Assembly (NCBI GenBank): GCA_007922225.1
Contig: ML679966.1
Location: 60,108,316-60,172,315 of the forward strand
Direction of reading: 5' to 3'
Source of the DNA: Emydura subglobosa
Taxonomy: Eukaryota; Chordata; Testudines; Chelidae
Length of the DNA stretch: 64,000 bases
Part shown: one piece after another, positions 24,016 to 30,789 of the stretch
How positions within the stretch are numbered: the first letter of the stretch is position 1
How the letters are laid out: every line of letters begins with the position of its first letter
Translations under genes and position numbers: made by a program
Notes under the pieces: generated by a model
What the model was told of the DNA's origin: nothing
Databases searched by the model: none
Seen by the model: the letters and a program-made list of their open reading frames with translations, nothing else

Positions 24016-24024
24016 TTTGAGCTC

Positions 24025-24034
24025 AAAGGTGAGC
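24025..24034 (+). promoter_or_regulatory. Possible retroviral splice donor
   Basis: AAAG|GTGAGC, with the cut after 24028, matches a strong donor consensus and lies in the leader upstream of the gag ATG, where a donor for env mRNA is expected. No transcript evidence is available. Confidence 0.4.
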
Positions 24035-24050
24035 GGCTAATTAATTAAGT

Positions 24051-24470
24051 ATGGGAAACGCTGCATCAGCTGAAGAAAAAACGGTGCTTGAATTTTTTAT
24101 ATGTATCGCGGAGCGCCAAGGGGAAAAGGTGTCCCCGGATGAATTATCTTGCTTATTGAAGTGGGAACTAAGAAGGGGATTTTTTGTAAAATCAAGTACT
24201 GTATTTGATAAGACTGTCTGGGAATACTTGGGCTCCGACCTATGGGAGTCGGTAGCCCATGGCAACAAGGAAGCCTTTGCCTTAAGTCAGACCTGGAATA
24301 AGGCAAGGAGGATGGTGAAGAACCTTGCGGCTGAAGCGGGGGTACAAGCGGCAGTGAGAGAAATATTTCAAGTGGGAAATGAGACGCCTCATGTATTGCC
24401 AGTAGGGAACGAAGTGAGTGTGGAGACCTGGACCGCAGTTCCATACCTCCGCGAGGAGATTGGTCGGTGA
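24051..24470 (+). CDS. gag: Retroviral Gag matrix domain, 139 codons, truncated gag
   Basis: The open frame begins MGN, the classic N-myristoylation context of retroviral matrix proteins, and is the only long ATG-started frame at the expected place after the leader. It is predicted to be a helical matrix domain that binds the inner membrane face during assembly (family knowledge). Features seen are an acidic/basic helical N-terminal half, tryptophans in the 'WEYLGSDLWESV' segment and a C-terminal part ending EEIGR before TGA. Matrix normally continues into capsid; here the frame stops and capsid is largely deleted. I cannot assign the genus firmly: the layout looks more beta/alpha-like than gamma-like. 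A 134-codon frame on the opposite strand is its shadow. Confidence 0.8.
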   Translation: MGNAASAEEKTVLEFFICIAERQGEKVSPDELSCLLKWELRRGFFVKSSTVFDKTVWEYLGSDLWESVAHGNKEAFALSQTWNKARRMVKNLAAEAGVQAAVREIFQVGNETPHVLPVGNEVSVETWTAVPYLREEIGR

Positions 24471-25015
24471 CGGCCAAAGCGTGTGATAAATACTGGCACA
24501 TAGGAAAATAAGACTCCTAAAGAGACCTCTACCATGGGAAATGAAAGAAATACTGAGTGGCAGGTTTCTCTGAAGAAGTACAGAAGTACTGAGTGGCAGT
24601 CAGACTTCTCTTATGTGGTATAATAAGTGTGTGAAAAGGATCTTGAAAACTGTTTGTAATTAGGTGCTACCTTAAGTGTTTCAAGAGAGAGAGAGGAGAT
24701 TTTTTTTTTCCTTTTCTTCTCTGTTTCTCTCTCCTTATCTCTCTCTCCGTTTCTCTTCTCTTGTTTCTAAAAACCTTTGAGAAAGGGGGAGGGAGTGGGT
24801 AAACATAATGGGAAATTGTAAAAAATAAGGATCGGGCCCTTAAGCATTTTGGTTCGAACAACATGGTTTATGGCCAAAAGGAGAAAGGGGGGCCGAAGAT
24901 AAAATGCAGACAGGGTGAAAACTCTAAAGAAAGACTGCATAAGTCCCGGGTAAGGAGTCTAAATGACTCCAAAAAGGAAAAAGTGAAAATTTAGATAAAG
25001 AGTATATAGAGAGGT
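24471..25015 (+). pseudogene. Decayed gag middle region with a CT-rich tract
   Basis: Between the matrix stop and the zinc knuckle there are only about 550 bp and no long frame, so the capsid domain is missing. A pyrimidine tract occupies about 24701-24770. Duplicated words ('actgagtggcag' at 24553 and 24589) suggest a small tandem duplication. Confidence 0.55.
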
Positions 25016-25190
25016 CGGGGCCGGGGTTGGGGAGTAGGACGTGGTACCTTTTTGGCCCCAGGAGATTCCTCCTGCCACTATTGTGGACAGTTGGGACACT
25101 GGAAAGCAGAATGTCCAGGACGATCTGGCCAGTCGGAGTGGACATGTGGGCCACCACCACCTCCTCCCCGAGACCAGACTCAACCTTTAT
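25016..25190 (+). pseudogene. Nucleocapsid remnant: Arg-Gly box and one CCHC zinc knuckle
   Basis: In the frame containing 25073 the sequence reads RGRGRGWGVGRG and then one CX2CX4HX4C zinc knuckle at 25073-25114 (CHYC, GQLGH, WKAEC). A proline run and a stop at about 25190 follow. Retroviral nucleocapsid binds genomic RNA through such knuckles; gammaretroviruses typically have one. The frame is closed upstream by a stop near 24999, so it is no longer joined to matrix. Overlapping short frames in the other two phases are shadows. Confidence 0.75.
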
Positions 25191-25244
25191 ATTAGGACAG
25201 CCTGGGAAATGGTAACTTTATTAATGCACCCTTTTTGTTAATAG

Positions 25245-25440
25245 ATTAATCAGGTTTTTATGTGTTTTGTTTTATTGATGGAAAACCAGTAAAATGTTTT
25301 ATAAACACTTTCTAGACACTGAAGTCAGCAGATCCACCTTAAAAGTTTAGGAGTTTTCTCTATTCCCTTATCAAGGAAGAATGTAAACCAATTAATGCCG
25401 CATCTAGTGTCTAAACCACTATCTGTTTCTTTGAGATCTA
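25245..25440 (+). pseudogene. Protease remnant
   Basis: Residues DGKPVKCFINT can be read at about 25278-25310, followed by words resembling the region around a retroviral aspartic protease active site, but with stop codons and frame breaks. It stands between nucleocapsid and RT as expected for a gag-pro-pol order. No active-site triad survives. Confidence 0.45.
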
Positions 25441-25655
25441 TTTCTAATTAGCATGCTTTTTTTTTTTAAGTTTTTATTTTTCAGTTAACCTGGTAGGTAG
25501 ACATTTATATTGTAAAATTTGATTGTACTATTTATTGTTTACCAGATGGGATTAATTTGTTATTTTCCTTGTGAAAATGAAAATTCTATTTTGGCTGTAT
25601 TTCTTGAATAGGGACAGGATTTTGAAATATCCAGCATACAAAAGGAATATGTCCT

Positions 25656-25750
25656 GTAATTACATCTCTCCTTAAACAAGGAATTATTGTGCCTATTTGA
25701 ATCCTCTAAAACACCCCAATTTTTCCTGTTAGAAAACCTGGAAAATATTT
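25656..25750 (+). pseudogene. Reverse transcriptase N-terminal remnant
   Basis: One frame reads LLKQGIIVPI, two stops (25698-25700 and 25707-25709), then NTPIFPVRKPGK. This is the conserved fingers segment at the RT start in gammaretrovirus-like Pol. The palm with the catalytic YxDD is absent: the sequence passes within about 30 bases to the connection region. A large in-element deletion is inferred. Confidence 0.7.
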
Positions 25751-25751
25751 A

Positions 25752-26048
25752 TTGCTTTGTGTAAGATTGTGTGGGGATAAGCATAAGACCATTGCCTGTT
25801 ACAGTAATGCCATGGACCCTGTAGCTGCAGGGCTTCCACCTTGTCTCCGTGCCATTGCAGCTGTAGCTGCCTTGGGTAAAACCTCGGAAACTTTGATATT
25901 TGGTTCTCCACTTATTATTTTTGTACCTCATATTTGTTTAACAAAATATGAAATTCTTTTGTTGTTTGCAGGTCATATTATACTCACCCGATGTCCAGTT
26001 TTTGATCCTGCCTCATTGTTATCCACCCTTTGTAGAACCCAAAATTGA
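25752..26048 (+). pseudogene. Pol connection / RNase H-proximal remnant, 98 codons open
   Basis: The frame contains DPVAAGLPPCLRAIAAVAAL and, farther on, FGSPLIIFVPH. This is the characteristic segment between RT thumb and RNase H of gammaretrovirus-type Pol. It ends at a TGA at 26046-26048. It is stable enough to identify the class but has lost both flanking domains in frame. Confidence 0.75.
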
Positions 26049-26084
26049 TTTTCTATGTTATTGGCTCCTGTCAAAGAAATTTTA

Positions 26085-26445
26085 AAGGTATTCTTGTGGC
26101 TGATTATGCTGTTTGTTCTTAACATGAGGTAATTAAAAGTAACCCTTTCCCTTCTGTGAACCCTGATCAAGAAGCTAATTTTTTTCCTGTAACTACGGTT
26201 TGTATCCTGACCGAAGGTAAATTTGTTAATGATTCCCATTATGCCTTTGGTGTTGTTCATAATTATGGTTAACTCTAAAAACAAAAAGGCTTCCCCACTT
26301 TGGGAGGCTTCCATATTAAATGAATTTTATGTTGCTGCTTTATAAATGTTGTATAGTTATTTTTTATTATTGTTGTTGTTAAATGTTTAGTTTATTGGTA
26401 TGTTGTAACAGACTCTGCTGTTAAGGCTGCAGTCCTTTCTGCATT
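26085..26445 (+). pseudogene. RNase H remnant
   Basis: The readable part VCILTEGKFVNDSHYAFGVV at about 26200-26260 corresponds to the RNase H segment around a conserved acidic residue (DS.YAF). Stops interrupt it before and after. The following 150 bases are AT-rich and diverged, with a trace (SAVKAAVLSAF) near 26415-26447. Confidence 0.6.
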
Positions 26446-26514
26446 TTAGGCCATATTTATGTTGTTTTGTGTTTATATTGGTCCAGTCTAATATGTATTA
26501 GTAATTGTATGTTT

Positions 26515-26765
26515 ATTTTTGAATGGGTAAAAGTTTACCCATGTGCTAAGGCTGACACTATTATAGTCAGTGAAAGGCTTGTGAAGGAATTTATCCCTTG
26601 CTTTGGGATCCCTCTGTCTACCAACAGTAACAGGTCAAGTTATAAAAGAAGTTTGCAAGGCTCTTGATATCCAACAGAACTTTTATTGCCTACATCACCC
26701 TCAGTCTGCAGGGGCAGTGAAAAAACAGAATGGTGTTCTAAAAATAAATAAATAAATAAATAAAC
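26515..26765 (+). pseudogene. Integrase core remnant, catalytic positions altered
   Basis: The core reads CAKADT, LVKEFIPCFGIP and NSNR in one frame, then shifts; the next part (VCKALDIQQN, QSAGAVKKQNG) is in another frame. At the position where family members carry the second catalytic aspartate this copy has Asn (26629-26631). At the expected catalytic glutamate it has Lys (26720-26722). A short AAAT microsatellite follows at about 26746-26767. Retroviral integrase joins viral DNA to host DNA; this copy cannot. Confidence 0.75.
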
Positions 26766-26767
26766 TA

Positions 26768-27228
26768 GCCAAAATTTGCCATAAAACCAGCCTCAAATGG
26801 CCAAATGCCCTGCCTTTAGCCCTTATAAGTATAAAATCATCATGTAACAGAAACACTGAACTATTACCACACAAGATCCTAATGGGCTGACCCGTGAGGC
26901 TTTTTAGCTCTCTACCAGTATCAACTCACCTAATGGATATTAATTTAGCTGATGAAATTGACTTGACTTATTGTCAAGCATTAATGAAGTGTGTTAAGGC
27001 TTTTCGTTCACAGGTCCAAGAAGCCCTTCCCCAAGACCCTCAAAAAGCATGTCATGATCTACAGCCCAGTGATTGGATTCACGTAAAAGTCCACCAAGAA
27101 AGACAGCCCTGAAACTGCGTTGGAAAGGCCCACTCCAGGTATTTCTCACCACCAACACTGTTGTAAAGTGCCAAGGTTACCAGTCCTGAATACATGCCTG
27201 ACACTGTAAAAGAACCTCTGCACCTGTA
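26768..27228 (+). pseudogene. Integrase C-terminal remnant
   Basis: Words such as LKWPNALPLALISI and, in the frame at 26894-27112, LQPSDWIHVKVHQER resemble the integrase C-terminal region, including the small SH3-like DNA-binding domain. Stops and one shift break the frame. It ends just before the env-side ATG at 27229, the overlap or near-overlap typical of pol and env. Confidence 0.65.
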
Positions 27229-27504
27229 ATGACAAGGTCAGTGGAACAGGGTGCAAGTGCTTGTAACCTCTCCCCTGCTCAAGAAAAGGATTTACCACTC
27301 CAGAGCGAAAAGGATTTGAAACCACTCCAGAGCGAAGAGGATTTGAAACCACTCCAGAGCGAAGAGGATATACCACAACGTCATCCCTACCACTTCAAAA
27401 GGAAAAGACTTAAAAACTCCCTAGATCACTGGTTCCCTAAATGGGTATGGCTAGTGATCTTCTGGATGTTTTGTATTGTCCTTATCTGGATGACTCTCTT
27501 TTGA
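27229..27504 (+). CDS. Env leader-like small membrane protein, 91 residues, with in-frame repeats
   Basis: The frame has a true ATG directly after the pol remnants, at the env position. Residues 23-49 are three tandem 9-residue units (PLQSEKDLK, PLQSEEDLK, PLQSEEDIP). A basic patch (KRKRLK) and a hydrophobic segment near residues 72-91 (WVWLVIFWMFCIVLIWMTLF) then lead to a TGA. A basic patch before a membrane segment fits a long Env signal-anchor leader. After the stop, the same frame continues with surface-like residues, so the stop probably truncates an ancestral env. It could also stand alone as a short membrane protein. Confidence 0.55.
   Translation: MTRSVEQGASACNLSPAQEKDLPLQSEKDLKPLQSEEDLKPLQSEEDIPQRHPYHFKRKRLKNSLDHWFPKWVWLVIFWMFCIVLIWMTLF
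27295..27375 (+). repeat. 27-bp tandem repeat, about three units, in frame
   Basis: The unit 'ccactccagagcgaagagga' plus 'tttgaaa' occurs at 27295, 27322 and 27349, the last partial. A length divisible by three keeps the reading frame. Confidence 0.9.
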
Positions 27505-27790
27505 TCCAAGTTCCTGATTAACGGTACACCTGTCGAGAAAATCCCCAAGGTCCATGGGGAAGAAGACCAACAACCTGATGACTTTGAGGTACAATTACAA
27601 CCCAAGCAACTAAACCATAAAAGACAATGCTTCTTGGACTATACAGACACATCTTTATAATTAATTATTCAATTACAAACAGATTTCAATGTGTCTAACT
27701 GTTGGATTTGCAGTCATGTTCCCTTGCATTTTGAAGAAGGTATACCCGTGGTTCTGATTGTGTTAACCACCATGTAGTAAAGAGATTGAG
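27505..27790 (+). pseudogene. Env surface-subunit remnant
   Basis: It continues in phase after the TGA at 27502 with FLINGTPVEKIPKVHGEED, then breaks. A CWIC motif is readable at 27700-27711; gammaretroviral surface proteins carry a CXXC motif of this kind that links to the transmembrane subunit. Little else of the surface subunit remains. Confidence 0.6.
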
Positions 27791-27944
27791 AAGTTAACAC
27801 TACAGAGTTTGGAGGGACAGTTAAAAGTGTGAAAAGTGTTATAGGAAGAGAATTTTTGAATTTTTTTTTTGCAGCCTTCTGAAGGAAAAACAGGCCCTTC
27901 TCCCAAATAATTGGTCTGTAAATATGTAAATAATCAATTGTAAT

Positions 27945-28369
27945 TAATTGCTGCAGGCTGATAGACAATCTGATTTAAATCATTTGACTATGGACAATTC
28001 AGTCAAAATTACTGAAAGAACTACTAATTTAATGCACATGATATTTTACAAATCGCATCATTATTCCATACCATTTCCCAAGATGATATGTCATGGGGTT
28101 TCACAGATTTATTTTATGCCTTAATCTTATGGCTATCAAATTTATTCTGGCTTACGTAATTGTTTGTGTGTATAATTTGTTTTATTGTTATTTTTACCTG
28201 TTGTTGTTTTTAGTGTTTGGGTATTTTGCCCTCTGTTTGCTTTGCTTTTAGTTGGTTTGTTAAGGCCAGAGTGCCTGTTGTGCAAATGTTAACTTAAGTT
28301 GAAATTATTAAATTTAAGCAAAAGCTAGCTCAGGTTTATAAGTGAGCCACACTGGTATTACAGTATGGC
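27945..28369 (+). pseudogene. First Env transmembrane-subunit end (remnant)
   Basis: Broken frames read SWGFTDLFYALILWLSNLFW (membrane-proximal), then a membrane span (LFVCIICFIVIFTCCCF), then a tail (KQKLAQVYK) that runs into the polypurine tract at 28370. This is the normal layout for the end of a retroviral env. Stops interrupt it. It differs from the second transmembrane end at 28897-29235, so the element holds two. Confidence 0.55.
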
Positions 28370-28792
28370 TCAAAGGGGGGATTGAAGGAAAATAATTGTC
28401 TGCTTGATTATAGTCACTTTATTTTAGTTTTTTGAGTGTTCTGCTCTTTGCTGAAATCACCCCCCTTCCTTTTCCCATAGTGTTTGATTTTTTGCCAGGG
28501 TCAGAGACAGGGTAAGGAGAGAGCCAACTAGTTTTAATTAGTCATATAGCCTTCTGAGGGAGAGATCAGACAACTTTAATAGAAAAGTAGAAATTTTTTG
28601 TTCATATGTTATCTGTTATGTATATTTTTTAAAATAGAAATGTATAAGTTAATGGTAATAGTAGTAATATTTTGAATATACCTATAAGTATCAAAAATTT
28701 ATGCATATGTAATTTTTTTTTTGTCTTGTTTGTATAAATATGTAAAAAAGCATGTCTTCAGGGTCTCACACTGACCACATGCTGGGAAGTGT
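28370..28792 (+). repeat. Polypurine tract followed by LTR-like U3 sequence (first site)
   Basis: 'caaaggggggat' at 28371-28382 followed by TGAAGGAAAA resembles the polypurine tract and LTR start of gammaretroviruses. About 400 bp without coding capacity follow, then the next site begins. No TATA or poly(A) layout is obvious, and its 3' end is not found. Confidence 0.45.
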
Positions 28793-28855
28793 AAAAGAAA
28801 GGGGGGAGCTGTGGGGGTATATTATCCATATGCTGACCTAACGGCTGCAGAATCG
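28793..28855 (+). repeat. Second polypurine tract and truncated LTR start
   Basis: 'aaaagaaaggggggag' at 28793-28808, then TGTGGGGGTATATTAT from 28810, closely parallels the true 3' LTR junction at 29176-29210. The similarity (ctgacct, ggct) continues for about 48 bases and then stops. It appears to be a related LTR start, deleted after its first 40-50 bases. Confidence 0.6.
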
Positions 28856-29235
28856 TGCAGCTATCGATTTTTTTTTTGTTGGCACAGGGACACGGTTGTG
28901 AGGATTTTGAAGGCATGTGTTGTATGAATTTATTAGATCATTTATATTTTGTTCATGCTTTATTGCAATGCCTTGCAAATTATATGCATAAGATTATGCA
29001 AACTTATAATCCCTTATGGGAGTGGCTTAGCAGCTTTGGCTGGCCCTTTTGGTTTGTTTTATTTTGTTATATGGGGATAATCATTTTGGGAATTGTACTT
29101 TTCTTCCTTATTTGTGTCCCCTGTTTTATTTGCTTATTGCAAGGTAGTCTGGAGTGTTTTGTTGAGCGCCTATTTAAAAGAAAGGGGGGAGATGTGGGAG
29201 TGTATTATTTGTACCCTGACCTGATGGCTACCTAA
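28855..29235 (+). pseudogene. Second Env transmembrane-subunit end with CX6CC, 126 codons open
   Basis: The open frame has no ATG at its upstream end (the first codon is GTG); the first in-frame ATG is within the CX6CC motif. It shows CX6CC at 28897-28923, the transmembrane-subunit motif that bonds to the surface subunit in gamma-, alpha- and deltaretrovirus-type Env. A membrane-proximal WLSSFGWPFW, a long hydrophobic span (about residues 62-95) and a short basic tail (RLFKRK) follow. The frame reads through the polypurine tract into the LTR (YYLYPDLMAT, stop at 29235). The fusion peptide and upstream helix are missing. It cannot be a complete Env. Confidence 0.7.
29176..29192 (+). promoter_or_regulatory. 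Polypurine tract of the 3' LTR
   Basis: The purine run 'aaaagaaaggggggaga' directly precedes the TGTGGG start of the 3' LTR. It primes plus-strand DNA synthesis in retroviruses. Confidence 0.85.
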
Positions 29236-29659
29236 GTGGACACTTACAGCAGGCCTGGTGCTGGACACCGGGTCAAGTGAGGCTGCCTACAGGGAGCTGG
29301 AAGGTGGCCACTTTCACTCAGGCGCCTCACTGGCGGCGAGTTCCCGGGACTTGGCCGCCATCCACTAGATAGTAGAAAGTATTCAAGGTCGTAAACAAGA
29401 TAGTTGTGTGAGCTAAGATGCTACCAGTAATATGTAAGCTGTTCCCGTGTGAAGTAGGTGAAATCATATAATAGCCAATCAGAAATTGTGTGACCATTGT
29501 ATGCAAAGATGATAAAAGGGTATATAAGCTGGAGAACAAGATGGAATAAACGATTCTGCTTGCAATCATATTGGTTGTTGTGCTTTATCCGTCCTGCATC
29601 CTCTATCATCAGCAGTGGAACTCTCCCTCTTCCTCTGCTATCAGCATTGGAACCCGACA
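29193..29659 (+). repeat. 3' LTR, 467 bp
   Basis: It starts TGTGGG and ends CCCGACA, an imperfect inverted repeat. Promoter-like elements are CCAAT at 29475-29479 and TATATAA at 29521-29527. A poly(A) signal AATAAA lies at 29545-29550, which gives a plausible U3, short R and U5 layout. The first 47 bp are identical to the visible 5' LTR. The CGGCCT duplication follows at 29660. Confidence 0.88.
29473..29550 (+). promoter_or_regulatory. LTR core promoter and poly(A) signal
   Basis: Order and spacing are as expected in a U3/R junction: CCAAT, then 42 bp to TATATAA, then AATAAA 18 bp farther on. Transcription would start near 29550. Confidence 0.6.
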
Positions 29660-29665
29660 CGGCCT
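29660..29665. repeat. Target-site duplication, right copy (CGGCCT)
   Basis: Matches 23802-23807 exactly. Confidence 0.8.
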
Positions 29666-29985
29666 CTCCCCCTAAATCTCCACCCAGGAGGCTCTGGTGG
29701 CCACAGAAAAATCTCCTGGTGGCTGCATGTGGCCACGGTGGCTGCATTTGAGAAGTGCTGATTTAGTTTCAGAGGGTTTTGTGGCTGAATACTCCCTTGC
29801 TGACCAAACCATTCTATCAACAGTGTTTAGGGACATCATAATGATCTGTTGTTCTCCACCATCTAAATGTTCTCCTTCCTTGGCTTTATCCTCACACTTC
29901 CTAATGGTACACTTAGGACCTGTAACTGATGAAGGAAATGGGAAGATGGCTAGATCAACAGTGATAGAAGTCTTGCTCTGTATCA
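29666..29985. repeat. Right flank of the provirus, probable continuation of the older repeat
   Basis: 'ggtggccacag', 'gtggctgcatgtggccac' and 'ggtggctgcatttgag' at about 29697-29752 mirror the 'gtggccacc' words left of the provirus at 23133-23165. Beyond 29755 the sequence is ordinary. Confidence 0.35.
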
Positions 29986-29989
29986 AGTT

Positions 29990-30785
29990 GTCGCGGGGCT
30001 GGTACGCCCTATCATGGGAGTTGGGTCACGAATGCTGGGAAGGCAGGGAAAAGCAGTATAACTCCTGATTAGATCCCCCGTTGGTGACCCCGACTATTAA
30101 ACATGGTAATACAGCCCAATGGCCAGAATCAATAAGGCAGCGTGGCCTAGTGGCTGGAATCAATAAAGCCACCCACCTCTGTGGGGTAATGTGGCCTATT
30201 GGCACAGGGGGAGTGGGGTGTCACCAAAGGGTCTGTGGTGCCCGAGATGGGGGGCTCATATCCTCCCTGCTCCTCCTAGCCCCAGCCCAGGGCCTTGGCA
30301 GTGGCGGGGGGGACTTACCACAAAATCGGCAGGGATCCTCCCAATACATGCTGACCAGTTTCCTGATTCTCCCACCACTAGCACAGTTTAAGTCCCCTGG
30401 GCTGCTTCCTACCCTGTCTTCCATGGCGAAGATCCATGATGCCCTGGGGCCTCTGAGATCTTCAGCCAGTGCCACTCCTGGTGTCTTGGTCCCTTTTTCA
30501 GGTTCGTCTGCTCAGCTGAAATCTGCCTGAGGCTCAGCATGGCTTAGCTCCAGGGTCAAAGTCTGTGGCAGCCCCCTGGGAGAACCGGCAGTCTGCATCC
30601 TTCCTCTTCAGCAGCCTGCCTAGACTGAGCTGGATGGCTTCCTCTTGTACCTGGCCTCCAGGTTCAGCATTCCCAGCAGAGGCAGAGGGGCATGGCCACC
30701 TCTGCCTGCAGTGCATCATTAACCCTCTCTGGGCCAGGCCGGGGCTGGTACATCCAGTCACACAGACTGCTCATAGAAGAAAGAA
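29990..30785. repeat. GC-rich interspersed repeat block
   Basis: A GC-rich island in AT-rich DNA. It includes partial direct repeats 'tggcctagtggctggaatca' and variants at about 30118-30205. Frames up to 201 codons stay open only because of base composition and show no motif. It is probably a retroelement LTR or related repeat; not identified. Confidence 0.4.
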
Positions 30786-30789
30786 TTCT

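Larger units (their letters stand above)
23808..29659 (+). mobile_element. Endogenous retrovirus, internally deleted and probably mosaic
   Basis: The provirus is bounded by LTRs starting TGTGGGAGTG and a 6-bp duplication. The order is 5' LTR start, assembly gap, leader repeats, matrix frame, nucleocapsid zinc knuckle, protease, RT, RNase H and integrase remnants, Env leader and surface pieces, a first transmembrane end, LTR-like sequence, a second transmembrane end, polypurine tract and 3' LTR. At about 5.85 kb plus the gap it is shorter than an intact provirus: most of capsid, the RT palm and much of Env are missing. The Pol connection, CWIC and CX6CC features suggest a gammaretrovirus-like (class I) source, while a 6-bp duplication is more usual for alpha- or betaretroviruses. 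It cannot encode a functional virus. Confidence 0.92.

Noticed and set aside
24097..24501. 134-codon frame opposite the matrix gene
   Set aside because: Shadow of the matrix frame on the other strand; no motif.
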